Below are positions 1-9,540 of a stretch of DNA of 64,000 nucleotides, one piece after another. The translations under genes and the position numbers were made by a program. The notes beneath the pieces are model-generated. The model was not told where the DNA came from, ran no database searches, and was given only the letters and a program-made list of their open reading frames with translations. Every line of letters starts with the position of its first letter. The first letter of the stretch is position 1. Location of the stretch: assembly GCA_041395625.1 (NCBI GenBank), contig JAWLAE010000002.1, positions 930,001 through 994,000 of the forward strand. The letters are read 5' to 3'. Origin of the DNA: CADEED01 sp041395625. Lineage in GTDB: Bacteria; Pseudomonadota; Gammaproteobacteria; Steroidobacterales; Steroidobacteraceae.

Positions 1-1
1 T

Positions 2-529
2 TTCGTGGGTCCGAGAGGTCTGTCGCCGGGGCTCGATCTTGGCTTGCGTGTGACAGGGCTCGTGCTGGTTGCTGGGGCGTGCCTCGGTCGCATTTGGTGC
101 TCCGCCTTCATCGCGGGCCAGAAAGACGCCGCGCTCGTGCAAACCGGACCGTACTCAATCGTTAGGCATCCGCTTTATATCCTGTCTTTCGTGGCCGTTT
201 GCGGCCTCGCACTCGCCAGCCGCAGCTGGCTGCTCGGGCTGCTGGCGGTTGTCACGGTCACAACGCTGCTCTTGATCGCGGCCCGTGTCGAGGAACGTTT
301 CTTGGCGACGAAGTTTGCGCGGGACTGGCCGGCCTATCGTGCCGGCACCTCGGCCTGGTGGCCGCGCATCGGCGCCTACCGGCTGCCCGAGCGGTTGAGC
401 GTACAGCCTGGCATCTACTGGAAGGCCTTTCTCGATGCCGGCGCCATGCTGGTGCTACTAGCGCTAGTGGATACCGCCGCCACGTTGCGCATCGCTGCCA
501 TCACGCCGCAGTGGCTGCCGACACCCTGA
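2..529 (+). CDS. ICMT-like membrane methyltransferase, 5' end outside window
   Basis: The frame is open from the window edge, so the true start lies upstream; the GTG at position 5 is only the first candidate in view. The visible part has four hydrophobic segments and the signature of isoprenylcysteine/phospholipid-type SAM methyltransferases: a GPYxxVRHPLY block near residues 48-58, then an EERF...W..Y..G block near residues 96-113. Bacterial members methylate lipophilic acceptors at the inner membrane, but the acceptor cannot be read here. The next gene, an MFS/acyltransferase fusion, starts 12 bases after the stop, so a role in membrane lipids is inferred from context. Confidence 0.75.
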   Translation, partial: FVGPRGLSPGLDLGLRVTGLVLVAGACLGRIWCSAFIAGQKDAALVQTGPYSIVRHPLYILSFVAVCGLALASRSWLLGLLAVVTVTTLLLIAARVEERFLATKFARDWPAYRAGTSAWWPRIGAYRLPERLSVQPGIYWKAFLDAGAMLVLLALVDTAATLRIAAITPQWLPTP

Positions 530-541
530 CCATTCGACGCC

Positions 542-2464
542 ATGCCGAGTAGCCCGCCCGCGGAGGTCGAGACGACGGCGAGCCAGCGTTCGCAATTTTC
601 CCTGCTGACGACCAGGCGCTTCCTGCCGTTCTTCCTGACGCAGTTCCTGGGTGCATTCAATGACAATGTGTTTCGCAATGCGCTGATCGTCTCGATCGCC
701 TACGGCGCGACAGTTGGCGGGGACGACGGCAGCGTGTCGCTGCTCGCCAACCTCGCACAAGGCCTGTTCATTCTGCCGTTCTTTCTGTTCTCGGCGCTCG
801 CGGGACAACTGGCGGACAAGTATGAGAAGTCGCAACTCGTACGTCGGATCAAGTTGGCGGAAGTCGCGCTGATGCTGGCTGCGGCGCTGGCGTTCTGGCT
901 CGGCAGTGTCCCCTTGTTATTAGCGCTGATATTTCTGCTGGGTGCACAATCCACCGCTTTCGGTCCGCTGAAGTATTCGCTGATGCCGCAACATCTGCAT
1001 GACACTGAACTGATCGGCGGCAACGCACTGGTGGACACCGGCACATTCCTCGCCATTCTGCTCGGGACGATCGTGGGCGGCGCGATTGCCGCGGCGGGCG
1101 ACCTCGGGCGGCCAGTCGCCGCGGCGGTTGTCGTACTGATCGCGATCGCTGGCTGGCTCGCCTCGCGTGCGATTCCGGTCGCAGCTGCGACGGCGCCTTC
1201 GCTAGTGATCGACCTCAACCCGGTGCGTGCCACATGGGATCTGCTGACCATTGCACGCGCCAATCGCACGATCTTTCTCTCGATCCTGGGCATCTCGTGG
1301 TTCTGGCTGGTGGGCTCACTGCTGCTGGCACAGCTCCCTGTCTACTCGCGCAGCGTTCTCGCCGGCGACGAATCGGTCTTCATGCTGTTGCTGACAGCCT
1401 TCTCGATCGGCATGGCCGGCGGCTCGCTCGCGTGCGAAAAGCTCTCCGGTCACAAAGTCGAAATCGGTCTGGTACCGCTCGGCTCGATTGGCATCTCGTG
1501 GTTCATGCTCGATCTGTATTTCGCCCAGCCGCTCGCCAGTGCTGGCAGCCTGGTGGACTGGCGCAGCTTCCTCGGCGCAACCAATGGCTGGCGGATCGTG
1601 GCCGACTGCACACTGATCGGCATCTCTGGCGGCCTGTTCATCGTGCCGTTGTACGCGCTGGTCCTGCAGCGCAGTGCGGCCGCGCACCGCGCACGCATCA
1701 TCGCTTGCAACAACGTGCTGAATGCAGCCTTCATGGTGCTGGCGGCGCTCGGCGCCATTGTCTGGCTCAGCACTGGACTAACAATTCCACAACTGTTCAT
1801 CTTCGCCGCGGTCCTGAACGTGGGTGTGGCGTGTTATATCTACACTCTGGTGCCGGAATTCCTGATGCGGTTTCTCACCTGGATACTGGTCAACGTGCTG
1901 TACCGGATCAGGACCCGCGGCCTCGACAACGTACCAGATACGGGTCCGGTGCTGCTCATCTGCAATCACGTCAGTCTGATGGACGCGCTGATCATCGGTG
2001 GCAGCATCCGCCGGCCGGTGCGTTTCGTCATGGATCACCGCATTTTCGGTACCCCTGTGCTGCGCTTCATTTTCCGCACGGCGCGGGCCATTCCGATCGC
2101 ACCGCGACACGAAGACGAGGCACTGCTCAATCGGGCTTATGAGCGGATCGACGCCGAGCTCGCCGATGGCGAAGTCGTATGCATCTTTCCGGAGGGCAAG
2201 CTGACGAGTGACGGCGAGCTGAGTGCATTTCGCCCGGGCATCGAGCGAGTGCTCGCTCGCCGCCTCGTGCCGGTCGTGCCGATGGCTTTACGCGGGCTGT
2301 GGGGCAGCTTCTTCAGCCGTGAGCACGGCGCGGCGATGCGGCGCTGGCCGCGGCGGTTCTGGTCGCGGATCGAGCTGGTCGTCGGACCGCCCATTGCGCC
2401 TGCTGCTGCCTCGGCGAGTACGCTGCAGCCGGTGGTCGCCGCACTGCGTGGTGACTGGCGGTGA
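542..2464 (+). CDS. MFS transporter fused to 1-acyl-glycerophosphate acyltransferase (PlsC) domain
   Basis: This 640-residue protein has two parts. Residues about 20-420 form a twelve-helix major facilitator transporter of the LplT (lysophospholipid flippase) type. Residues about 440-635 form a PlsC acyltransferase with the HX4D catalytic motif (H476, D481) and an FPEG substrate-binding motif near 549-552. The family is known for moving lysophospholipids inward across the inner membrane and re-acylating them. Related fusions (LplT-Aas) often carry a C-terminal acyl-ACP synthetase domain, which is absent here, so acyl donor activation must come from elsewhere. The stop overlaps the GTG start of the next gene by four bases (GTGA), implying translational coupling. 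Confidence 0.88.
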   Translation: MPSSPPAEVETTASQRSQFSLLTTRRFLPFFLTQFLGAFNDNVFRNALIVSIAYGATVGGDDGSVSLLANLAQGLFILPFFLFSALAGQLADKYEKSQLVRRIKLAEVALMLAAALAFWLGSVPLLLALIFLLGAQSTAFGPLKYSLMPQHLHDTELIGGNALVDTGTFLAILLGTIVGGAIAAAGDLGRPVAAAVVVLIAIAGWLASRAIPVAAATAPSLVIDLNPVRATWDLLTIARANRTIFLSILGISWFWLVGSLLLAQLPVYSRSVLAGDESVFMLLLTAFSIGMAGGSLACEKLSGHKVEIGLVPLGSIGISWFMLDLYFAQPLASAGSLVDWRSFLGATNGWRIVADCTLIGISGGLFIVPLYALVLQRSAAAHRARIIACNNVLNAAFMVLAALGAIVWLSTGLTIPQLFIFAAVLNVGVACYIYTLVPEFLMRFLTWILVNVLYRIRTRGLDNVPDTGPVLLICNHVSLMDALIIGGSIRRPVRFVMDHRIFGTPVLRFIFRTARAIPIAPRHEDEALLNRAYERIDAELADGEVVCIFPEGKLTSDGELSAFRPGIERVLARRLVPVVPMALRGLWGSFFSREHGAAMRRWPRRFWSRIELVVGPPIAPAAASASTLQPVVAALRGDWR

Positions 2465-3147
2465 GCAAGGTCGAAGCTCGACTGCTGAAACGGGATCTCT
2501 TTGGCACGGTCACCTTGCTCGAGCCCGCGAGCGGGCCGCAGCCAGGCAGTGCCCTCGCTCATCCCGGGCGGGCAATCGTGCGCCGTGACACCTCGACCTC
2601 GCGCTGGTGGACCCGCCCGCTCGCACGCGCCCTCGCCCGCCGTGAAGCGCGGGCGCTCGCACGACTGCATGGCGTCGCCGGCGTGCCACAGTTGCTGGCC
2701 TTCGACGGCCACATACTCGACCGGCAGTGGATCCCGGGTATGCCGATGCAGGTGGCGCAACCGCGTGACCCGGCCTACTATCGCGCGGCGCTACACCTGC
2801 TACGTCGACTGCATACCAGCCGCGTCGCTCACAACGACCTGGCAAAAGAACCTAACTGGCTGGTGACGGAAGACGGCCCGGCGTTGGTCGATTTTCAGCT
2901 TGCAATGGCAGTGCAACACCGCGGCAGGCTGTTTCGCACCCTGGCCCACGACGACCTTCGTCACATGCTGAAGCACAAGCGCACCTACCTGCCCGAGCTG
3001 CTAACGACCCGTGAACGTCGGATACTCGCGACGCGCTCATGGCCGGCTCGCATTTGGATGGCAACCGGCAAGCGCGCCTACCGGTTCCTGACCCGTCGCA
3101 TTCTGCACTGGTCGGACCGCGAGGGCGCGGGCGACCGCCAGTTGTGA
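2461..3147 (+). CDS. Kdo/lipopolysaccharide kinase-like (RIO/KdkA-type) protein
   Basis: The 228-residue protein has the core of a protein-kinase-like fold: a catalytic HxDxxxxxN block (H124, D126, N132) and a DFQ triplet at D144 in place of DFG. A basic C-terminus with a predicted amphipathic helix follows. This combination fits the small LPS kinases (KdkA/InaA/WaaP-like) that phosphorylate Kdo or core sugars on the inner face of the inner membrane; a RIO-like kinase with another substrate cannot be excluded. The GTG start overlaps the acyltransferase stop, so both envelope genes are likely made from one message. Confidence 0.65.
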   Translation: MSKVEARLLKRDLFGTVTLLEPASGPQPGSALAHPGRAIVRRDTSTSRWWTRPLARALARREARALARLHGVAGVPQLLAFDGHILDRQWIPGMPMQVAQPRDPAYYRAALHLLRRLHTSRVAHNDLAKEPNWLVTEDGPALVDFQLAMAVQHRGRLFRTLAHDDLRHMLKHKRTYLPELLTTRERRILATRSWPARIWMATGKRAYRFLTRRILHWSDREGAGDRQL

Positions 3148-3194
3148 GCGTGCGGCCGTTGCACTTTGGCGTAGCGCTCCGTAACCTTAGCGCG

Positions 3195-3461
3195 ATGGCG
3201 ATCTATCATACCCATAATTTGCGACGAGCCCCGCTCACGACTCCCAAACCGTTTGGCATCCGGGTAAGCCTGCGACCAGGCGATCCGTTCCGCACGCTGC
3301 TCGGCGCAGACTGGAATCGACAGCACTGGTACGCAACGAGCGAGGAACGCGATCGAGCACTCGTGGAAATGAGCCGCACCCACGAGTACTCGCGGGCAGG
3401 CGATCAGCCGGCGCTCAACTTCGAGAAGACCGAACGGCTCGACCAGAGCAAGGGCCTGTAG
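3195..3461 (+). CDS. Small conserved hypothetical protein
   Basis: An 88-residue soluble protein starting at ATG 3195; longer in-frame starts would overlap the kinase-like gene and lack support. It has a conserved-looking centre (HWYATSEERDRALVEM, residues about 45-60) followed by HEYSRAGDQP. No signal peptide or membrane segment is seen. I recognise the pattern as a widespread small gammaproteobacterial protein of unknown function but cannot name a family. It converges on the patatin gene only six bases away, and a short GCCTGT/ACAGGC hairpin at 3454-3468 sits between the two stops. Confidence 0.6.
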   Translation: MAIYHTHNLRRAPLTTPKPFGIRVSLRPGDPFRTLLGADWNRQHWYATSEERDRALVEMSRTHEYSRAGDQPALNFEKTERLDQSKGL

Positions 3462-3467
3462 AACAGG

Positions 3468-5783
3468 CTAGAAAGTACGGCCGAGAAACAGATAGAACGC
3501 GGATTCGCCGTGCTCGCCAAACCCGCTGCCGATATACACCGGACCTACCAGGGTGTCGAGACCGAGGAACAAGCTGCCTTGCTTGCGGGTTTCATCGAAG
3601 CCTATGTCGCCGCGCCGTTGCCAAACATTGCCCATTTCCAATGACGCGCCGAGATACACCGGCAGATTGAGGATGCCCTCGCCGCCGCGCCCGATCTGCC
3701 GCAAGTACAGCGCACGCGCAATGGCGAAATGCGGCCCGCTCAGCGATTCGCGTTGCAGCCCGGAGAGGTTCAGAAATCCGCCGAGCGGAAAGTAAGACTG
3801 CACATCGTCCATTTGCGAGTCGAGTCGCGTGCCGCCGGAGGCCCACAGTACGGCCGTGTTGCGACCGAAAGAGCGCGCACCGAGCCAGTCGAACGTCACG
3901 TAGTCGGCCGTGTCGTCCGAACCCAGGCTCTCGCGCTCGCCGCGCCATCGGATCGAGAGCGATTGTCCCCGGCGCGGAAAATTGACATTGTCCAGCCGAT
4001 CGAATCGAAAGCCTGCGAACAACTCGCTCGTGTCGAAGCGATCGACCGGTTGCGACTGATCACCAATACGCACGCGCGACGTGCCCTGCTCGCGTCGCAC
4101 TCCGGCGCGCAGCTCGCCCCAGTTGCTGAATTCGCGGCCGATATCGAGTCCGAAGTCGGCGCTACGTACCCGGAACTCCGCCACGCGCTCGTTGTTTTCG
4201 ATGACCGGCACATTTCGGATCCGGAACTCGCCGTGCGGCATGACGAACCAGCGAGACTGGTAGCCGAGCGGCAGATAGATCTCGGTCGCGAGTCGCGGGG
4301 ATTCGCCAATCTGGAAATCCCACACCCATTCGCCACCCAGCTTGGTGATCTCGGCGAGCGTGATACGCGCGGCGGCATTGAACGACGTATCGCCCTCGAA
4401 GTCGTCCTGCAGATTGAGACCGAAGCGCAGATAGTTGGGCCCCCAGGAATTGCGGCGCGCGGTCAGCTCGAGGCCGTAGAGGTCCGCGGCAGCCGCCGGA
4501 ACCAGTCGATAGTCGAGCGTTTCCAGATTGCCCTGACCGTACAATTGCTCGACCGAGCGACTGATTTTCTCGGCATCGGCCGGTTTGCCGACGTGCTCAC
4601 TGAACAGCTGATCCAGCGCCACGGCATAACGCTCGGAACCCGGTGCCACCTGAACGAAATCGATAGTAGGCGGCGGCGCCGAACGCAAGGCCGCGCGCTT
4701 GGCGAGCCAGGTCTGGTAGTCGGTCGGCGACTGCGCCAGGCCGAGCAGTTGCGGTATCGCACTACGTGCAGCGTTCTCGCCTATATCGATCGCGCGCGCC
4801 AGCCGCGTGAAGTCGAACGACGAGAAATCCTTCAATTCAGGATCGATGAGAATATCGCCCGGCGTCAGCAGGCGCCGCTGGGCCGCCGCATTCTGGCGCA
4901 TCATGATGGCAATCATCTGGTTGGAAATTGCCGCGACCGACTGCAGGCTGTCGCGTGGCTGCGGCGCAAAGCCCACGTCCACCACGATCAATACGTCGAC
5001 ACCCAGAGACTTGGCGATACCGATCGGCAGATTGTCGGAGATCCCACCATCGACTAACAATCGACCGTCGATCTCCACGGGTGTGAAGACACCGGGCGCC
5101 GACAGACTGGCGCGCATGGCATTCGTCAGATCACCGCTGCCGAGCGCAACGGTCTCGCCCAGCTCCAGGTCCGTGGCGACCGCGCGAAAGCGCGTGGGAA
5201 AAGCATCGAAATCGCGGATGGTCGCAACCGGCAGAGTCAGCGTTCGCAGCGTCTGGTTGAGCTTCTGGCCCTGAATGAGCCCGCGCGGCACGCGGAACTC
5301 GCGACCACGCAAGCCGAGCGGAAAATTGATCAGGAAATTCTGGTCTTCGAGCTTGCGGCGAAAGGCCTGCGCCGCGCGCGGCGGACTGTCGCGAAAGGCG
5401 TCTTCCCAGTCGAGCGACACCATGACCCGCTCGAGCTCGAACGCTGACAGACCGCTGGCATAGAGCCCACCGACGACAGCACCCATGCTGGTGCCCGCGA
5501 TGACATCCACCGGTATTCGCAGCTGCTCGAGTACCTTCAGCACGCCGATGTGAGCGGCGCCGCGGGCACCGCCGCCGGACAGCACCAATCCGATCCGAGG
5601 GCGTGCGCCAGCGTTGGACGCCGTGTCGCATGGTGCCGAAGCACAAGACGGCTCGGCCTGCACCAATTGCTGGGCAAGTGCCGGCGCTGGCGCGAATGCC
5701 TCGATGGCGAGCAGCACGCCGAGCGCAAGACATGCATACCGAGGCAATGACAACCGGCATATGGCAGCGTTGGGGAGGGTCAC
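3468..5783 (-). CDS. Patatin-like phospholipase with C-terminal outer-membrane barrel (type Vd secretion, PlpD-like)
   Basis: Starting at GTG 5783 the product is 771 residues, with a signal peptide ending near A37 (ALA|Q). An ATG at 5828 would add 15 residues and overlap the divergent receptor gene. The patatin domain (about 63-330) shows the oxyanion loop GGGARG (70-75), nucleophile elbow GTSMG with S99, and the DGG motif with D245, so the Ser-Asp dyad is intact. A POTRA-like region follows, then a D15/BamA-type 16-strand barrel ending in the aromatic residue F. The PlpD family translocates and tethers its own lipase at the outer surface. The substrate class, probably phospholipids, is inferred from the family. 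Confidence 0.87.
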   Translation of the reverse strand: MTLPNAAICRLSLPRYACLALGVLLAIEAFAPAPALAQQLVQAEPSCASAPCDTASNAGARPRIGLVLSGGGARGAAHIGVLKVLEQLRIPVDVIAGTSMGAVVGGLYASGLSAFELERVMVSLDWEDAFRDSPPRAAQAFRRKLEDQNFLINFPLGLRGREFRVPRGLIQGQKLNQTLRTLTLPVATIRDFDAFPTRFRAVATDLELGETVALGSGDLTNAMRASLSAPGVFTPVEIDGRLLVDGGISDNLPIGIAKSLGVDVLIVVDVGFAPQPRDSLQSVAAISNQMIAIMMRQNAAAQRRLLTPGDILIDPELKDFSSFDFTRLARAIDIGENAARSAIPQLLGLAQSPTDYQTWLAKRAALRSAPPPTIDFVQVAPGSERYAVALDQLFSEHVGKPADAEKISRSVEQLYGQGNLETLDYRLVPAAAADLYGLELTARRNSWGPNYLRFGLNLQDDFEGDTSFNAAARITLAEITKLGGEWVWDFQIGESPRLATEIYLPLGYQSRWFVMPHGEFRIRNVPVIENNERVAEFRVRSADFGLDIGREFSNWGELRAGVRREQGTSRVRIGDQSQPVDRFDTSELFAGFRFDRLDNVNFPRRGQSLSIRWRGERESLGSDDTADYVTFDWLGARSFGRNTAVLWASGGTRLDSQMDDVQSYFPLGGFLNLSGLQRESLSGPHFAIARALYLRQIGRGGEGILNLPVYLGASLEMGNVWQRRGDIGFDETRKQGSLFLGLDTLVGPVYIGSGFGEHGESAFYLFLGRTF

Positions 5784-5826
5784 AGCTACAGGATACCAGC
5801 ACGCCCGAATGCGGTAGAGTTCCGGC

Positions 5827-7893
5827 ATGCATCGATTGATCGCCGCAGCAGCGTTGGCGGTAACCGTGACGCTGCCGGTGACGGCGGAGGAAGTCGTCGT
5901 GACTGCCCGGCGGAGCACAACAGCGGCGCTCGACGTACCAGGCAGCATCGGTCGCCTCGATCGCCAGACGCTCGCCGACCTGGATGCTCGCCACCAGGCT
6001 GATGCGCTCAATCGGATCGCCGGCGTGGAGATACAGCGTGGCAGTGGTGCCGAGAGCCTGACTGCCATCCGCTCGCCGGTCCTCACTGGTCCCGGCGCGT
6101 GCGGCGCGTTCCTGTTGCTGGAAGACGGCGTACCGGTGCGCCCGGTCGGCTTTTGCAACGTCAACGGCATGTTCGAGCTCAACTATGAACAGGCGGATGC
6201 AATCGAAGTACTGCGCGGACCCGGCCCCATTGCTTACGGCAGTAACGCCGTCCACGGCGTCGTGAATGTGCTGTCGGCAGCTCCAGCTACGGCACTGGAG
6301 GGCCCGCTGCGGCGCGCCCTGGGTTTGCATGCCGGTGCTGCCGGCTACCGACGCCTGACAGGTCAATTCGGTGCTCGCGCCGAACAATCGTTGCTGGCCA
6401 TTTACGGCGTCGCCACACACGACGGCGGGTTTCGCGCCGAGTCGGGGCTCGATGAGGCGAAGCTCAATTTGTCCCTCACACGACCGGTCGATGCCGGTAC
6501 CTTCGTATTGCGCGCGGCCGGCACCGTGCTCAATCAGGAGACCGCGGGATTTATTCGGGGCCAGGACAGTTTCCGCGACCGAGTGCTCGCCGAGTCCAAC
6601 CCGAATCCCGAGGCGTTTCGCGACGCGTGGAGCAGTCGCCTGACGGCTACCTACTCTGCCACGCCTTGTGAGTCCTGCAGCGATTTTTTCTATGCAACGC
6701 TGCGCAGCTCGTGGATGCGGTTCTCGCAGCATTTCCTGATCGGCAAGCCGTTGGAAACCAACAGCCAGACGAGCGCCGCCGCCGGCCTGTCGATCACGCG
6801 CGCGGCTGGCGATCGCTGGACCTGGACTGCCGCGGCAGATCTGGACTGGTCGGATGCCGCGTTGGATCAGTTTCAACCGGGCCCGGCACTCGACGGCAGC
6901 CCTGCGGCACGCGCGATCCGGCCGGCGGGCAAGCAATACGACTATGTGGTCAACGGACTCACGACCGGCGCAGCGCTCGGCCTCGACTGGCGGATCAACG
7001 ATGCGTTGCGGGCATCACTCGGCGTGCGCGCCGACAGCACTCGCTACGACTATGACAATCGCATGCTGGCTGGCAATACCGACGAGAACAGTATCCCGTG
7101 CAACGGCGGCTGTCTCTATGCCCGCCCCGCCGACCGGGCCGATCGATTTACGAACGTGTCACCCAAGTTCGATCTGCACTATCGACTGTCGACCCGCTCG
7201 GCGCTCTACCTATTGGCGAACCGGGGTTTTCGACCGCCGGAGATGACCGAACTCTACCGGCTACAGCGGCAGCAGCGCATCGCGTCGCTGGCATCCGAAC
7301 GACTCGACTCGGCCGAGTTGGGCGTCAAGCATGAGCGCCCCCTGCTATCGGCGCGTCTGGCCGTCTACGACATGCGCAAGCGTAACGCAATCCTGCGCGA
7401 CGCGAACGGCTTCAATATCAGTGATGGTGCTACCAGTCATCGCGGCGTCGAATATGAGTGGCGCTGGCTACCCAGCGAATCGATCACGCTGTCGGGTGCG
7501 GGGTCCTGGGCGCGGCATCGGTACGAGTTCTCACGGGCGATCGAGGCCGGCGAAACCATCGTCGCCGGCAATGATGTCGACAGCGCGCCGCGGCAGCTGC
7601 ACTCGATCGCCTTGGCGTGGCGGCCAAGCGAACATGTACGCCTGGCGCTCGATGCCCGCTATCTGGGACGTTATTTTCTGGATGCCGCGAATACCGCCAC
7701 TTATCCAGGGCATACGGTGATGAACGGCGCGATCGCCTGGCAACTCGATGCAGACTGGCGTCTCAATCTGCGGATCGAGAACCTTCTGGACCGTGTCTAC
7801 GCGGATCGTGCCGACTTCGCCTTCGGCGACTATCGCTACTTCCCTGCGCGCCGACGCGCCGCTTATCTTTCTATCGATTTCGCAACGCCGTAA
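5827..7893 (+). CDS. TonB-dependent outer-membrane receptor
   Basis: The 688-residue product begins with a signal peptide (cleavage near A20, TAEE). It continues with a TonB-box-like EEVVVTA segment, a plug domain (about 30-150; VLRGPGPIAYGSNAVHGVVN), and a 22-strand barrel that ends FATP. Paired cysteines in the plug and in extracellular loops (for example CESC near 281) suggest disulfide-braced loops. The ligand is not evident: no Fur box, heme motif or B12 riboswitch was found upstream. It is divergent from the patatin gene with only 43 bases between chosen starts, so the promoters overlap one or both genes. Confidence 0.88.
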   Translation: MHRLIAAAALAVTVTLPVTAEEVVVTARRSTTAALDVPGSIGRLDRQTLADLDARHQADALNRIAGVEIQRGSGAESLTAIRSPVLTGPGACGAFLLLEDGVPVRPVGFCNVNGMFELNYEQADAIEVLRGPGPIAYGSNAVHGVVNVLSAAPATALEGPLRRALGLHAGAAGYRRLTGQFGARAEQSLLAIYGVATHDGGFRAESGLDEAKLNLSLTRPVDAGTFVLRAAGTVLNQETAGFIRGQDSFRDRVLAESNPNPEAFRDAWSSRLTATYSATPCESCSDFFYATLRSSWMRFSQHFLIGKPLETNSQTSAAAGLSITRAAGDRWTWTAAADLDWSDAALDQFQPGPALDGSPAARAIRPAGKQYDYVVNGLTTGAALGLDWRINDALRASLGVRADSTRYDYDNRMLAGNTDENSIPCNGGCLYARPADRADRFTNVSPKFDLHYRLSTRSALYLLANRGFRPPEMTELYRLQRQQRIASLASERLDSAELGVKHERPLLSARLAVYDMRKRNAILRDANGFNISDGATSHRGVEYEWRWLPSESITLSGAGSWARHRYEFSRAIEAGETIVAGNDVDSAPRQLHSIALAWRPSEHVRLALDARYLGRYFLDAANTATYPGHTVMNGAIAWQLDADWRLNLRIENLLDRVYADRADFAFGDYRYFPARRRAAYLSIDFATP

Positions 7894-7903
7894 GCTTGCA
7901 GGA

Positions 7904-8647
7904 ATGGGATTGGCTCTCTACCTGCTGTCATTGGCCGTATCGGTCGCGTTGATCGTCCATTGCTTCAAGACCGGTCGCAACTCGCTGTGGATCATGGCGC
8001 TGATGTTCCTGCCGGTGGCAGGTGCAATCGCGTATGTCATCGTCGAGATCCTGCCTGACTTGCGGCACTCCAGGACTTTGCGCAGGGCTACCCGCAACGT
8101 GCAGCGAACTGTCGACCCAGAGCGTGACCTGCGCCAGTACCAGAGCGTAGCGAGCGTCTCGGGCGACGTGGCCAGCCGCCAACGTTACGCCGACGAACTG
8201 GTCCGTCAGGGACGCCCGGCCGAAGCGATCGCCGAATACCGCCAGTGCCTCACCGGCTTGTTCGAGCACGACCCCAAATTGCTGCAAGGTCTGGCGTTCG
8301 CGCAGTTCGCGGCCGGCGATGCTGCGGGCACACGCGCCACGCTCGATCTGCTAATCGAGAAGAACCCCGACCACAAGTCGCCCGACGGGCATCTGCTGTA
8401 CGCGCGCGCACTGCAGGCCGAAGGGAACGCGGAAAAGGCGCTGGCCGAGTACAAGGTACTGGCCGAGTATTTCCCCGGCGCCGAGGCAGCGGTACGTTAC
8501 GCAGAGCTGCTACGCGGCTCGGGACATAGCAGCGACGCGCAGCGCGTGCTGCAGGAGCTGCTGGATCGCGCACGCATTGCGCCGGCGCACTATCGCAAGG
8601 CGCAGCGGCAGTGGCTCGATATCGCTGCGCGAGATCTCGGTCGTTAG
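7904..8647 (+). CDS. TPR-repeat inner-membrane protein
   Basis: ATG 7904 follows a GGA-type Shine-Dalgarno sequence and gives 247 residues. The N-terminus has two transmembrane helices (about 5-22 and 30-50) resembling the cardiolipin-synthase/PLD N-terminal hairpin. Cytosolic tetratricopeptide repeats cover about residues 80-235 (A.E.Y...L, A.A..A...L, AEKALAEYKVL). Such proteins usually scaffold other proteins; no enzymatic motif is present. It lies 10 bases downstream of the TonB receptor gene and is likely cotranscribed with it, but a functional link is only inferred. Confidence 0.75.
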   Translation: MGLALYLLSLAVSVALIVHCFKTGRNSLWIMALMFLPVAGAIAYVIVEILPDLRHSRTLRRATRNVQRTVDPERDLRQYQSVASVSGDVASRQRYADELVRQGRPAEAIAEYRQCLTGLFEHDPKLLQGLAFAQFAAGDAAGTRATLDLLIEKNPDHKSPDGHLLYARALQAEGNAEKALAEYKVLAEYFPGAEAAVRYAELLRGSGHSSDAQRVLQELLDRARIAPAHYRKAQRQWLDIAARDLGR

Positions 8648-8658
8648 TGCCAGCGACC

Positions 8659-9540
8659 TCAAGTGAGCTTGACCGACTTGACGTCGAAGCGCGGCTGCGG
8701 GAACTTGAGCGGCAGCTGCTCCAGTTCATAGATCAGGATCTGCGACACGGCGAAATCCCGGAACCACTTGCGGTTGGCGGGGATCACATACCATGGCGCA
8801 TGCATGGTCGAGCACTTCTGCAACATCGCCTCGAACGCCTCGTTGTAGGCGTCCCATTGGGTGCGCTTCTCGAGATCGCCCAGATCGAATTTCCAGTTTT
8901 TCTTGCGATCATCGAGCCGGTCCTGGAAACGCTCGCGCTGCTCTTCCTTGCTGATGTGCAGGAAGATCTTGACGATACGGGTGTCGCACTCTGCGAGGAT
9001 CCGCTCGAACTCGTTGATCTGGTTGTAGCGGCGCTCCCAGACAGCACGCGGCACCAGATCGTTCACGCGTACGATCAGGACGTCCTCGTAGTGCGAGCGA
9101 TTGAAGACCGCCACTGATCCGCGCGCAGGCGTCGCCTTGTGGATGCGCCAGAGGAAATCGTGCTGCAACTCCTCGGTCGACGGAGCCTTGAATGCCGTGA
9201 CCGTACAACCTTGCGGATTGAACGCGGAAATCACACGGCGAATGGTCGAATCCTTACCGCCGCCGTCGATCGCTTGAATGGCAACCAGCATGCCAAAGCG
9301 GCCGTCGGCATACATGCGATATTGCAGATCCTCGAGTCGATTGCGATTGTCAGCCGTCGCAATGCCGGCCTTGTCCTTGTCCCAGCCAAAGTCACGCTCC
9401 GCATCGGGATCCTTGAGCTTGAAGCGAGACCCCGGCTTGACTCTGAGAGCATCCGGAATATCCCGCCGCGACACCTTGCGGCTGTTGCCCTTGTTGTTGC
9501 CCACGAGTACTCCCTTTCTTTTGCGCCCAGCGACCATCAT
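8659..9540 (-). CDS. ppk2: Polyphosphate kinase 2 family protein
   Basis: The 293-residue PPK2 fold shows a Walker A block IDGGGKDST (residues 91-99, K96) and the lid/Walker B block FNRSHYEDVL (146-155), plus the conserved W-x6-N-x-FE stretch near residue 170. PPK2 enzymes transfer phosphate between polyphosphate and nucleoside mono- or diphosphates; the preferred nucleotide cannot be assigned by eye. The first 30 residues are basic and probably disordered. The start ATG overlaps the agmatine deiminase stop (ATGA at 9537-9540), so translation of the two is coupled, an unexpected pairing of polyamine synthesis with polyphosphate metabolism. Confidence 0.9.
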   Translation of the reverse strand: MMVAGRKRKGVLVGNNKGNSRKVSRRDIPDALRVKPGSRFKLKDPDAERDFGWDKDKAGIATADNRNRLEDLQYRMYADGRFGMLVAIQAIDGGGKDSTIRRVISAFNPQGCTVTAFKAPSTEELQHDFLWRIHKATPARGSVAVFNRSHYEDVLIVRVNDLVPRAVWERRYNQINEFERILAECDTRIVKIFLHISKEEQRERFQDRLDDRKKNWKFDLGDLEKRTQWDAYNEAFEAMLQKCSTMHAPWYVIPANRKWFRDFAVSQILIYELEQLPLKFPQPRFDVKSVKLT

